From Alphaproteobacteria bacterium (lineage in GTDB: Bacteria > Pseudomonadota > Alphaproteobacteria > Kiloniellales > DSM-21159), in NCBI GenBank assembly GCA_030433005.1, contig JAUILQ010000053.1:1-39289 (forward strand): DNA of 39,289 nt, in the 5' to 3' direction. Shown in pieces: positions 17,491 through 31,138 of this stretch. The notes beneath the pieces were generated by a model. That model did not search any database. It had not been told where the DNA came from and was given only the letters and a program-made list of their open reading frames with translations. Within the stretch, counting starts at the first letter, position 1, and every line of letters begins with the position of its first letter. The position numbers and the translations under genes were made by a program.

Positions 17491-17515
17491 GGCGGCGTCC
17501 TATAGAGGCCCGGCC

Positions 17516-18595
17516 ATGTCGGGGACAAGCACCAATCCGGAAAAGCGCGGCGCACCCGGCGCCGCACCGCTGCCGCCGGCGGTCATCGTCGCCGGGCCGA
17601 CGGCGAGCGGCAAGTCGGCGCTGGCGCTGCGTCTGGCCGAGCGTTTCGAGGGCACGGTGATCAACGCCGATGCCCTGCAGGTCTACGCCGAGCTTTCTGT
17701 ACTGACCGCGCGGCCCGGCCCGGAGGCGACGGCGCGCGCGCCGCACCGGCTCTACGGCGTGCTGCCGGCCACGGAGCGCTGCTCGGCCGGACGCTGGCGG
17801 GAGCTGGCGCTGCAGGCGATGGCCGAGGCGCGGGCCGCCGGGCGCCTGCCGGTCCTGGTCGGCGGCACCGGGCTCTATCTCAAGGCGCTGCAGCAGGGCA
17901 TCGCGCCGGTGCCGCCGGTGCCGCCGGCCGTGCGCGAGGCGGCGGCGCGACGCTGGCAGGAGCGGGGGCCGGAGGCCTTCCGCGCCGAGCTGCTGGCGCG
18001 CGATCCCGCGAGCGACCGCCTGCACCCCAACGACCGCCAGCGGCTGCTGCGTGCCTGGGAGGTGCTGGAGGCGACCGGGCGGCCGCTCGACGCTTGGCAG
18101 CGCGCCTCGGGGCCCGGGCCCGTGGAACCGGGGGCGCCCTACCGCTTCTGCCGGGCGATCCTGCTGCCCGGGCGCGAGGCGCTGCACGCCGCGATCGACA
18201 GGCGCTTCGCCGCGATGGTGCAGGAGGGCGCGCTCGACGAGGTCGCCGGGCTGCTCGGGCTTGGCCTCGATCCCGGCCTGCCGGCGATGAAGGCCGTCGG
18301 TCTCCCCGAGCTGGCCCGCCACCTGCGCGGCGACTGCGACCTGGCGACGGCGATCGCCGCCGGCCAGTCGGCGACGCGACGCTACGCCAAGCGGCAGCTC
18401 ACCTGGCTGCGCGGCCAGATGCTCGGCCGCGAGGGGGCGGGCGGCCAAATGCTGGCGGATCAACGCCTTGGCCCGGAAGTGGGACAGAAAACGACCCAGT
18501 TCGTCATCGATCGGCAATTTTCGGAATGCGACGAAGAGGAAATCTTTTCAAATATTCGTCGCTTTCTGTTGACCGCGGCGCGGCCACCGGCTTAG
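17516..18595 (+). CDS. miaA: tRNA dimethylallyltransferase MiaA
   Basis: The 359-residue enzyme adds the dimethylallyl group to A37 of tRNAs reading UNN codons. The start at ATG 17516 is 25 bp from serB; the open frame extends far upstream but only antisense to serB. The P-loop GPTASGKS is at residues 27-34, then INADALQVYAEL (the usual SxQ motif has Ala-Leu-Gln here), LTARP, GGTGLYLKAL, and the C-terminal YAKRQLTWLRGQ. The final 50 residues end in EIFSNIRRFLLT, a tail also seen in other alphaproteobacterial MiaA proteins as I recall. The codon content of this tail is less GC-rich than the rest. Confidence 0.94.
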   Translation: MSGTSTNPEKRGAPGAAPLPPAVIVAGPTASGKSALALRLAERFEGTVINADALQVYAELSVLTARPGPEATARAPHRLYGVLPATERCSAGRWRELALQAMAEARAAGRLPVLVGGTGLYLKALQQGIAPVPPVPPAVREAAARRWQERGPEAFRAELLARDPASDRLHPNDRQRLLRAWEVLEATGRPLDAWQRASGPGPVEPGAPYRFCRAILLPGREALHAAIDRRFAAMVQEGALDEVAGLLGLGLDPGLPAMKAVGLPELARHLRGDCDLATAIAAGQSATRRYAKRQLTWLRGQMLGREGAGGQMLADQRLGPEVGQKTTQFVIDRQFSECDEEEIFSNIRRFLLTAARPPA

Positions 18596-18747
18596 GGTCC
18601 GCGCTCCCCGTCGGGCCGCCTCGCGGTCCGGCGCGCGGATTTCTTTTGCTCCGCCACCCCGCGACGGCCCCGGCCGCCGGGGATCCGCGGTCCGGCAGCC
18701 GCCGGAACGCCGGGCGGGGTCAACCGCTGCACGATGGACCGGAGACG

Positions 18748-20553
<1,806 letters not shown>

Positions 20554-20656
20554 CCCGCGGGTGACCGCCGCCGGCCCGCCTCCCGCCTGTCTAGCGGGGG
20601 CCGGCGGCGCCTCTGCCGTCAAGAACAAGCAAGAACCGAACGAAGAGTCTCCCGCC

Positions 20657-21244
20657 ATGGCTTCCAGTCCCACTCCCGGCGCCCCCACTCCCGGTGCTCC
20701 GAATCCCGCCGCGCCGAGCGTCTACTCCACCAGCCCCGGCGAGCCGCCGATCGAGCGGCGCACCATCGCCGTGCTGGTCGACAACGAGCCGGGCGTGCTG
20801 GCCCGCGTCATCGGCCTGTTCTCGGGCCGCGGCTACAACATCGAGAGCCTGACCGTCTCCGAGGTCGATCCCGAGAACCACCTCAGCCGGATCACCGTGG
20901 TGACCAGCGGCACGCCGCAGATCCTCGAGCAGATCAAGGCCCAGCTCGACCGCCTGGTGCCGGTCCACACCGTGCGCGACCTGACCCTGGCCGGCGGCTT
21001 CGTCGACCGCGACCTGGCGCTGGTCAAGGTCGCCGGCACCGGCGAGAAGCGCGTCGAGGCGCTGCGCATCGCCGACATCTTCAAGGCCGAGGTGGTCGAC
21101 GCCGGGCTCGACTACTTCGTCTTCCAGATGCACCACCGCTCGGACAAGGTCGACCGCTTCATCGAGCTGATGAAGCCGCTCGGCCTGGTCGAGCTGTCGC
21201 GCACCGGCGTCGTCGCCATCGCGCGCGGCGCCAGGGGGCTCTAG
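20657..21244 (+). CDS. ilvN: Acetolactate synthase, small (regulatory) subunit
   Basis: The 195-residue subunit carries the N-terminal ACT domain that senses valine and controls the large subunit: IAVLVDNEPGVLARVIGLFS then GRGYNIESLTV and SRITVVTSG. A C-terminal ALS small-subunit domain follows, with ADIFKAEVVDAG and DKVDRFIELMKPLGLVELSRTG. The start is placed at ATG 20657; a GTG at 20561 would add 32 unrelated residues. The first 30 residues (Pro/Ala/Ser-rich) precede the conserved domain. The symbol ilvH is also used. Together with ilvB and ilvC it forms one pathway cluster. Confidence 0.94.
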   Translation: MASSPTPGAPTPGAPNPAAPSVYSTSPGEPPIERRTIAVLVDNEPGVLARVIGLFSGRGYNIESLTVSEVDPENHLSRITVVTSGTPQILEQIKAQLDRLVPVHTVRDLTLAGGFVDRDLALVKVAGTGEKRVEALRIADIFKAEVVDAGLDYFVFQMHHRSDKVDRFIELMKPLGLVELSRTGVVAIARGARGL

Positions 21245-21379
21245 GCCGGGCGCGGGCAGCGGCCCTGCGAATCGTGCGGCCCAGCCCTGCCGCGCCGCCT
21301 GCGGCGTTGCGCCGGGCGGCCCCGACGGCTAGAAGGCGGCCGAACTTTTCCTGCGCGGGGCGGGCCCGCGCGGCAATGA

Positions 21380-22429
<1,050 letters not shown>

Positions 22430-22456
22430 CGGCCGGGCCTTCCCGGCCCCGTCGCG

Positions 22457-22485
22457 ACGGCCGGTCCCCCGAGGGCCGGCCGTTT
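22457..22485 (+). terminator. Rho-independent terminator after ilvC
   Basis: The stem ACGGCCGG (22457-22464) pairs with CCGGCCGT (22476-22483), extended inside by CCC/GGG, and TTTCGCGTTT follows. It begins 28 bp after the ilvC stop codon and separates ilvBNC from the regulator gene. Confidence 0.75.
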
Positions 22486-22683
22486 CGCGTTTGATGGGAC
22501 AGGGCGCGCACGCTTGCATGGTTCGACGGCCGTCCAGCCTGCAGACGAGGTGGACAGGTGTCCGGGGACATGGTGGACGCTCGGGCATCGGCTTCGTGCC
22601 GAGCGACGCTTCGGTCGCGGCCGAGGCATCGGCTGCTCGACTGCGCTAGACTGCAGCTCCGCCGACCGAAGGAGCCCGCGCCG

Positions 22684-23388
22684 ATGGTGACCCTCGCCCG
22701 CGCCGCCGCGACCGCCGCGCTGATCGGCGACCCGAGCCGCCTCGCCATGCTGACCGCGACCCTCGACGGCCGTGCCTACACCGCCGGCGAGCTGGCGCGC
22801 GTCGCCGGCGTCGCGCCGCAGACCGCCAGCGGCCACCTCGGCCAGTTGACGGCCGGCGGCCTGCTGCAGGTGCTGCAGCAGGGCCGCCACCGCTACTACC
22901 GCCTGGTCGCGCCCGAGGTCGCCGCGCTGGTCGAGAGCGTCATGCAGGCGACCGCCAGCGCCCTGCCGGCCGTTTCCGCGCCCGCGACCGGGCCGCGCGA
23001 CGCGGCGCTGCGCCGGGCCCGCACCTGCTACGACCATCTGGCCGGCCGGCTCGGCGTGGCGCTCTGCGACGCCCTGGTCGAGTCCGGCCGCCTCGAGCTG
23101 ACGGACGACGGCGGCGCGCTCACGCAGGCCGGGCGCCGCTTCCTGGACGAGCTCGACCTGGCGCCGCAGGGACCCTCGGGCGGCGCCTTCTGCCGGCCCT
23201 GCCTGGACTGGAGCGAGCGGCGCTTCCACTTGGCCGGCGAACTCGGCCGCGGGCTGCAGCGCGGCCTGCTGGAGCGGGGCTGGATCCGGCGCGTCGAGGG
23301 CAGCCGCGCGATCGCGGTGACGCCGCCCGGCGCCGAGGGTCTGCGCCGCCACTTCGGCATCGCCGAAGGGCTGCGCCCGGCCGCCTGA
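22684..23388 (+). CDS. ArsR-type winged-helix transcriptional regulator
   Basis: The 234-residue protein has an ArsR-family winged helix at about residues 8-85 (IGDPSRLAMLTATLDG, then AGELARVAGVAPQTASGHLGQL and GRHRYYRLVAPEVAALVE). A C-terminal domain follows with Cys-containing elements RTCYDHLAGRLG and FCRPCLDWSERRFHLAG, the pattern of the longer ArsR-like regulators. The start at ATG 22684 has AAGGAG 9 bp upstream; the earlier GTG at 22558 is unlikely. The ligand is unknown, and the Cys residues could bind metal or sense redox state. It stands alone between the ilvC terminator and the leuA leader. A role in branched-chain amino acid control is possible but only positional. Confidence 0.85.
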   Translation: MVTLARAAATAALIGDPSRLAMLTATLDGRAYTAGELARVAGVAPQTASGHLGQLTAGGLLQVLQQGRHRYYRLVAPEVAALVESVMQATASALPAVSAPATGPRDAALRRARTCYDHLAGRLGVALCDALVESGRLELTDDGGALTQAGRRFLDELDLAPQGPSGGAFCRPCLDWSERRFHLAGELGRGLQRGLLERGWIRRVEGSRAIAVTPPGAEGLRRHFGIAEGLRPAA

Positions 23389-23423
23389 GCCGGACGGGCT
23401 TCGCGCGCCGCGGCCGAAACCCC

Positions 23424-23451
23424 TTGTGAAGCCGGCGCGACTGCGTATATC
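23424..23451 (+). promoter_or_regulatory. Candidate promoter of leuL-leuA
   Basis: A -35 TTGTGA (23424-23429), 16-nt spacer and -10 TATATC (23446-23451) place the start near 23458, about 34 nt before the leader peptide ATG. That is the arrangement expected for an attenuated transcript. Confidence 0.6.
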
Positions 23452-23491
23452 GTCACGCGACTTCCGGCACAGGCCGACCAAGAAGAGAGCC

Positions 23492-23602
23492 ATGATCGAT
23501 CGGATCGACAGCGCTGACATCGCGGACCGGGGCGACGCCCCGGCGCTGGCGCTCGCTCTCCTCGGCCTGCCGGCGGAGGCCCTCCTCCTTATCTGCCCCT
23601 GA
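23492..23602 (+). CDS. leuL: leuA leader peptide (attenuator peptide), leucine-rich
   Basis: This 36-codon reading frame, ATG 23492 to TGA 23600-23602, is preceded by GAAGAGAG. The C-terminal half reads ALALALLGLPAEALLLICP: eight leucines in 19 residues, ending in a Leu-Leu-Leu run just before the stop. Six of the eight use CTC or CTT, while the structural genes nearby use mostly CTG. It ends 106 bp before leuA. This is the design of a transcription attenuator in which ribosome stalling at leucine codons selects between alternative RNA folds. The segment 23571-23580 (CGGCGGAGGC) can pair with 23605-23614 around the last leucine codons and stop codon, in competition with small hairpins at 23599-23611 and 23611-23624. 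I see no U-rich terminator, so the exact mechanism is open. Confidence 0.8.
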   Translation: MIDRIDSADIADRGDAPALALALLGLPAEALLLICP

Positions 23603-23708
23603 GCGCCTCAGCCGCAGCCGCGGCAAGCGTTCGGGGGACACCGGCCAGCGACAGCGGCCCCTTCAGCCATACCCGAAAAGACGTTGAAGGACCGGAGGGT
23701 CTCGGACC

Positions 23709-25295
<1,587 letters not shown>

Positions 25296-25311
25296 GCCGG
25301 CCTCTTCCGCA

Positions 25312-25335
25312 ACGGCCCCGCCTCGGCGGGGCCGT
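25312..25335 (+). terminator. Hairpin after leuA
   Basis: A perfect 10-bp stem, ACGGCCCCGC / GCGGGGCCGT, with a CTCG tetraloop starts 17 bp after the leuA stop. It is very stable but followed by mixed sequence rather than a U-run. Confidence 0.65.
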
Positions 25336-25343
25336 CTGCGTTC

Positions 25344-25380
25344 GGCCGCCGGTATCAGGCCGCCGGTATCAGGCCGCCGG
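25344..25380 (+). repeat. Short tandem repeat, 14-bp unit, about 2.6 copies
   Basis: The unit GGCCGCCGGTATCA occurs at 25344-25357 and 25358-25371, followed by the first nine bases again at 25372-25380. It lies between the leuA hairpin and the nitronate monooxygenase gene. No function is apparent; slippage could change the copy number. Confidence 0.85.
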
Positions 25381-25463
25381 GGCGCCTTGATTCCGCCCGG
25401 TCCGCTTGTCACCTTGGAAGCATGCCGGTGCCGCGAGGCGGCACCCCAGCGAAGGGACGCGCG

Positions 25464-26531
25464 ATGGCCCTGCGGACCGCCCTGACCGACCGACTGGGAC
25501 TGGAGCTGCCGATCGTCCAGGCGCCGATGGCCTCGGTGTCGACGCCGGCGCTGGCCGCCGCGGTCTCCGAGGCCGGCGGCCTCGGCTCGCTCGGCTCGGC
25601 GCAGCTCGATGCGGCGGCGCTGCGGCGCCAGATCGACGAGGTCAAGGCGGCCACCGCCAAGCCCTTCAACGTCAACTTCTTCTGCCACGAGCGCCCGCAG
25701 GACGACCCGGCGCGCGCCGCCGCCTTCCGGGCCCGGCTCGCCGGCTTCTACGCCGACGAGCACCTGGAGGGCGTGCCCGACCCGGGCGAGGCCTTCCTGC
25801 CGTTCGACGAAGAGCGCCTGGCCGTGGTCCTGGAGACGCGCCCGGCCGTCGTCTCCTTCCACTTCGGGCCGCCGCGGCGCGACTGGCTGGAGGCGATCCG
25901 CCAGGCCGGCTGCCTGGTCCTGGCCTCGGCGACGACGGTCGAGGAGGCGCGGCGCCTCGAGGCCGCTGGCGTCGAGGTGGTGATCGCCCAGGGCTGGGAG
26001 GCCGGCGGCCACCGCGGCACCTTCCACACGCCCTTCGAGCAGGCCCAGGTCGGCACCATGGCGTTGGTGCCGCAGGTCGTCGACGCCGTCTCCTGCCCGG
26101 TGATCGCCGCCGGCGGCATCGGCGACGGCCGCGGCGTCGCGGCGGCGCTGACCCTGGGGGCCGAGGCGGCGCAGCTCGGCACCAGCTTCGTGCTGGCCGA
26201 GGAGTCGGCCGCGCCCGAGCTCTACCGGGCGGCCCTTGCCGAGGCGGCGGAGACCGGCACGCGGGTGACCCGCCTGTTCACCGGGCGGCCGGCGCGCGCG
26301 CTGGTCGCGCGCTACGTCGCCGACATGGCGCCGCACGAGACCGAGGTGCCGGACTATCCGCTGCCGACGCCGATGGTCCGGCCGCTCACCCAGGCCGGCC
26401 TGAAGCGCGGCGTGCCCGACTTCCATCCCCTGTGGTCCGGCCAGGCCGTGCGCCTCGCCCGGGCCGAGCCGGCGGCGGCGATCCTGGCGCGTCTCGCGCG
26501 AGAGGCCGAGGCGGCGCTCCATCGACGATGA
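25464..26531 (+). CDS. Nitronate monooxygenase-like FMN enzyme
   Basis: The 355-residue TIM-barrel flavoprotein belongs to the 2-nitropropane dioxygenase / nitronate monooxygenase family, which oxidises nitronates such as propionate-3-nitronate. The start at ATG 25464 (GAAGGGA upstream) gives MALRTALTDRLGLELPIVQA, the family N-terminus; an earlier ATG at 25422 is less likely. Motifs: PIVQAPMASVSTP (residues 16-28), FNVNFFCHERP, IAQGWEAGGHRGTF with the putative catalytic His183, and PVIAAGGIGDGRGVAAAL for FMN phosphate binding. Several subclasses share these motifs, so the true substrate is uncertain. It appears to be a single-gene unit between leuA and mreB. Confidence 0.88.
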   Translation: MALRTALTDRLGLELPIVQAPMASVSTPALAAAVSEAGGLGSLGSAQLDAAALRRQIDEVKAATAKPFNVNFFCHERPQDDPARAAAFRARLAGFYADEHLEGVPDPGEAFLPFDEERLAVVLETRPAVVSFHFGPPRRDWLEAIRQAGCLVLASATTVEEARRLEAAGVEVVIAQGWEAGGHRGTFHTPFEQAQVGTMALVPQVVDAVSCPVIAAGGIGDGRGVAAALTLGAEAAQLGTSFVLAEESAAPELYRAALAEAAETGTRVTRLFTGRPARALVARYVADMAPHETEVPDYPLPTPMVRPLTQAGLKRGVPDFHPLWSGQAVRLARAEPAAAILARLAREAEAALHRR

Positions 26532-26563
26532 AAGCTCGCCTCGCGGGCAGGCTTAGCACCCCG

Positions 26564-27737
<1,174 letters not shown>

Positions 27738-27741
27738 CTGC

Positions 27742-27795
27742 TTAACTCCTTCTTTATTTTGTACGGTTAATCCTCTAGGTTCAGAAGTGAACCTA
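27742..27795 (+). promoter_or_regulatory. AT-rich region with palindrome between mreB and mreC
   Basis: This stretch is markedly AT-rich against its surroundings. It contains TTAA-N7-TTTA (27742-27756), another TTAA at 27767-27770, and a perfect inverted repeat TAGGTTCA-GAAG-TGAACCTA (27776-27795). The palindrome could be an operator, or a weak terminator reducing transcription from mreB into mreC. The two cannot be told apart from sequence. Confidence 0.5.
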
Positions 27796-27835
27796 AGATT
27801 TGGCCCGTCGAGTCGCGGGCTGCGGGAGGCACGCG

Positions 27836-28711
27836 TTGAATAAACGCACCGGGAAGGTCGTGCGACTGGCCACGCCGCTCAAGGCTTGGACACAGCGCTT
27901 CGCCTTTCTCCTCCTGGTCGGCGCGGCGCTGGGCCTGATGTTGCTCGGCAAGGCCGACACTCTCTTGATCGAGCGCGCGCGGACCCAGCTGGTCGACGCC
28001 ATGGCGCCGCTGCTCGAGGCCGTCTCGGAGCCGGTCGCGACGGTCAACGACACCGTGGCCGAGATGCGCGACCTCGCGCGGCTGCGCGAGATCAACGCCA
28101 TGCTGCGCGCCGAGAACGAGCGCCTGCTCGACTGGCGGCGCGAGGCGATCGCGCTGAAGGCCCAGAACGCGGCGCTCGGCGACCTGCTCAAGCTGACGCC
28201 CGACGTCGAGCGGCGCTACGTCACGGCGCGCGTCATCGGCGACCAGGGCAGCGCCTTCGTGCGCTCGGTGCTGGTCGCCGGCGGCAGCGGCGCGGGCATC
28301 GCCAAGGGCCAGGCGGCGCTGACCGGCAGCGGCCTGGCCGGCCGCGTCGCCGAGGTCGGCGAGCGCATCTCTCGGGTGCTGCTGGTCACCGACATCAACA
28401 GCCGGATCCCGGTGCAGGTCGGGCCGGCGCGCTCGCGGGCCATCATGGCCGGCGACAACTCGCCGCAGCCGAGCCTGCTGTACCTGCTGCCGGGGACCTC
28501 CCTGCAGGTCGGCGACCGCGTCACGACCTCCGGCCACGGGGGCCTGTTCCCGCCGGGCCTGCCGGTCGGCGAGGTCGCGGAAGTGACCGACGGCGGCGTA
28601 CGCGTACGTCCCTACGTCGACTGGAACCACCTCGACTACCTGCGCCTGGTCGGCTACGAGCTGCCCGGCCTGATCGAGGACTTCATCGCACAGCGGGCCC
28701 CGGCTCGCTGA
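27836..28711 (+). CDS. mreC: Rod shape-determining protein MreC
   Basis: The 291-residue protein links MreB to periplasmic cell-wall synthases. The start is set at TTG 27836 because GGGAGG ends 6 bp upstream (27824-27829), giving MNKRTGKVVRLATPLKAWTQ; an in-frame TTG at 27800 has no such site. There is one transmembrane helix (about residues 22-38), a coiled coil (about 55-110; AEMRDLARLREINAMLRAEN) and the MreC double beta-barrel domain (RRYVTARVIGDQGSAFVRSV; TSGHGGLFPPGLPVGEV). Length is normal. Confidence 0.94.
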   Translation: MNKRTGKVVRLATPLKAWTQRFAFLLLVGAALGLMLLGKADTLLIERARTQLVDAMAPLLEAVSEPVATVNDTVAEMRDLARLREINAMLRAENERLLDWRREAIALKAQNAALGDLLKLTPDVERRYVTARVIGDQGSAFVRSVLVAGGSGAGIAKGQAALTGSGLAGRVAEVGERISRVLLVTDINSRIPVQVGPARSRAIMAGDNSPQPSLLYLLPGTSLQVGDRVTTSGHGGLFPPGLPVGEVAEVTDGGVRVRPYVDWNHLDYLRLVGYELPGLIEDFIAQRAPAR

Positions 28712-28724
28712 ACGGAGCGCGACG

Positions 28725-29252
28725 GTGCAGCCCACTCTCTGGCAGCGTCTCGACAGCTTTGCCCGGGCGCTGACGCCCTTCGTCCTGACCGTGCTGCTGC
28801 TGCTGGTCAGCATGACCCCCGTGCGCTCGCCGTACCTGGCGCCGGTGATCCCCTCGATCGCCCTGATCGCTGTCTACTACTGGAGCGTCTTCCGCCCCGA
28901 CCTGATGCCCAGCGGCGCGGTCTTCCTGATCGGCCTGCTGCACGACCTGATCGGCGTCGCGCCGCTCGGCTCCGGCGTGCTGGCGCTGCTGATGGTGCAC
29001 GCCGCGGTCGGTGCCCAGCGCAAGTTCTTCGCGACCGCCGGCTTCGGCCTGCTGTGGCTCGCCTTCGCCGTGCTCGCCTCGGCGGCGCAGCTGCTGATCT
29101 GGCTGCTCTCCTGCCTGCTGATCGGCCGGCTCGTCGACCTCTCGCCGGCGATCCTCCAGGTCGCCGTGACCCTGGCGATCTATCCCTGCCTGTTCTGGCT
29201 GTTCGGGCGCTGCCAGCAGCTGTTCCTGCGCGAGGCGGAGCCGGTACGATGA
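28725..29252 (+). CDS. mreD: Rod shape-determining protein MreD
   Basis: The 175-residue integral membrane protein has about five hydrophobic helices and the weakly conserved MreD pattern (VFRPDLMPSGAVFLIGLLHD, with the Asp in a helix). The start is a GTG at 28725 with GGAG 7 bp upstream. It lies 13 bp after mreC, and its TGA overlaps the ATG of mrdA (ATGA), a sign of translational coupling. MreD belongs to the elongasome; its molecular role is not settled. Confidence 0.9.
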   Translation: MQPTLWQRLDSFARALTPFVLTVLLLLVSMTPVRSPYLAPVIPSIALIAVYYWSVFRPDLMPSGAVFLIGLLHDLIGVAPLGSGVLALLMVHAAVGAQRKFFATAGFGLLWLAFAVLASAAQLLIWLLSCLLIGRLVDLSPAILQVAVTLAIYPCLFWLFGRCQQLFLREAEPVR

Positions 29253-31132
29253 GCGAGCGCCGCAACGAGGAGCAGGGCCGCCACCGCCGCTTCACCCGGC
29301 GCGCCGCGATGCTGGCCGGCGGCCAGGTGCTGCTGCTCGGGGCGCTGGCCGGGCGCATGTACTACCTGCAGGTCGTCGAGGCCGAGAAGTACAAGCTGCT
29401 GGCCGAGGACAACCGCATCAACATCCGCCTGCTGCCGCCGCCGCGCGGGCAGATCGTCGACCGCTTCGGCACGCCGCTGGCGGTCAACCGGCAGAACTAC
29501 CGCGTGCTGCTGGTCAGCGAGCAGGTCCGCGACCTCGACGCCAGCTTCGACCGTCTCGACCGCATCGTCGCGCTCGACGCCGACGACCGCGAGCGCATCC
29601 GCGGCGAGATCAAGCGCAAGCGCAACTTCGTGCCGGTCACGGTCAAGGAGAACCTGAGCTGGGAGCAGGTCAGCCGCATCGAGGTCAACGCCCCGGAGCT
29701 GCCGGGCGTCTCGATCGACGTCGGCGAGACCCGTCACTACCCTTACGGCGACGTGCTGTCGCACATCGTCGGCTACGTCGCCGCGGTCTCGGAGAAGGAG
29801 CTGACCGGCGACCCGCTGCTCGAGCTGCCCGGCTTCCGGGTCGGCAAGAACGGCGTCGAGAAGCTGCACGACGAGGAACTGCGCGGCACCGCCGGAACCA
29901 GCCAGATCGAGGTCAACGCCCTGGGGCGCATGATCAAGGAGCTGTCGCGCCAGGACGGCCACCCGGGCCGCGAGGTCGTGCTGACCATCGACGCCGGGCT
30001 GCAGTCCTACGTGCACCAGCGCCTGGCCAACGAGCAGTCGGCCTCGGCCGTCGTCATGGACATCGACAACGGCGAGCTGCTGGCGCTCTCGTCGGTGCCC
30101 AGCTACGACCCCAAGCCCTTCAACATCGGCCTGTCGCGCAAGCAGTGGCTCGACCTGGTCAACGACCCGCTGTCGCCGCTGTCGAACAAGTCGATCGCCG
30201 GCACCTACGCGCCCGGCTCGACCTTCAAGATGATCGTCGCGCTGGCCGGCCTGGCCGGCGGCATCGGCGCCGACCACAAGGTCTACTGCCCCGGCCACAT
30301 GACGCTCGGCAACCACCGCTTCCACTGCTGGAAGCGCGGCGGTCACGGCTCGCTCGACCTCGAGGGCGCGATCCAGCAGTCCTGCGACGTCTGGTTCTAC
30401 GACGTCTCCAAGCGGGTCGGCATCGACCGCATCGCCGCGATGGCCCGGCGCTTCGGGCTCGGCGAGCCGGTCGGCATCGACCTGCCGGGCGAGCGCGGCG
30501 GCACAATGCCGACCAAGGCCTGGAAGCTGGCCAACCTGGGCCAGCACTGGCAGGGCGGCGAGACGCTGGTCAACGCCATCGGCCAGGGCTTCGTGCTGAC
30601 CACGCCGCTGCAGCTCGCGGTGATGACCGCGCGCATCGCCAGCGGCCGCGCCGTCGTGCCGCACGTCACCCGCGGTCTGCGCGGCGCCGGCGGCGTCGAG
30701 CTGGTGCGCCCGGAGGCGCCGAAGCTGGACATCCCCGAGGCGCATCTCGATATCGTGCGTGCGGCCATGGACGCCGTGGTCAACTCGGCGCGCGGCACGG
30801 CCAGGGGCTCGGCGATCGAGGAGCCGGGCTGGGAGATGGCCGGCAAGACCGGCACCAGCCAGGTCCGGCGCATCACCAAGGCCGAGCGCGCCGCCGGCGT
30901 CATCAAGAACGAGGACCTGCCCTGGCGGCGCCGCGACCACGGCCTGTTCGTGGCCTACGCGCCGGTCGACAAGCCGCGCTACGCCTGCGCCGTGGTCGTC
31001 GAGCACGGCGGCGGCGGCTCCTCGGCGGCGGCGCCGATCGCCAAGGACATCATGCTCGAGACGCAGCGCCGCGACCCGCTCGGCAACGAGCCGCTGCCGC
31101 TGGTCGCCCAGGGCGCCGGACAGAAGGCCTAG
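29249..31132 (+). CDS. mrdA: Penicillin-binding protein 2 (elongation transpeptidase)
   Basis: The 627-residue class B PBP crosslinks peptidoglycan during side-wall growth as partner of RodA. The start at ATG 29249 overlaps the mreD stop. There is an N-terminal membrane anchor (about residues 19-36), then the pedestal domain (PPPRGQIVDRFGTPLAVN onward) and the transpeptidase domain with catalytic Ser324 in GSTFK, SCD at 378-380 and KTG at 533-535. SxD in place of SxN is usual in PBP2. It lies 6 bp before rodA. Confidence 0.95.
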   Translation: MSERRNEEQGRHRRFTRRAAMLAGGQVLLLGALAGRMYYLQVVEAEKYKLLAEDNRINIRLLPPPRGQIVDRFGTPLAVNRQNYRVLLVSEQVRDLDASFDRLDRIVALDADDRERIRGEIKRKRNFVPVTVKENLSWEQVSRIEVNAPELPGVSIDVGETRHYPYGDVLSHIVGYVAAVSEKELTGDPLLELPGFRVGKNGVEKLHDEELRGTAGTSQIEVNALGRMIKELSRQDGHPGREVVLTIDAGLQSYVHQRLANEQSASAVVMDIDNGELLALSSVPSYDPKPFNIGLSRKQWLDLVNDPLSPLSNKSIAGTYAPGSTFKMIVALAGLAGGIGADHKVYCPGHMTLGNHRFHCWKRGGHGSLDLEGAIQQSCDVWFYDVSKRVGIDRIAAMARRFGLGEPVGIDLPGERGGTMPTKAWKLANLGQHWQGGETLVNAIGQGFVLTTPLQLAVMTARIASGRAVVPHVTRGLRGAGGVELVRPEAPKLDIPEAHLDIVRAAMDAVVNSARGTARGSAIEEPGWEMAGKTGTSQVRRITKAERAAGVIKNEDLPWRRRDHGLFVAYAPVDKPRYACAVVVEHGGGGSSAAAPIAKDIMLETQRRDPLGNEPLPLVAQGAGQKA

Positions 31133-31138
31133 CGGGGC

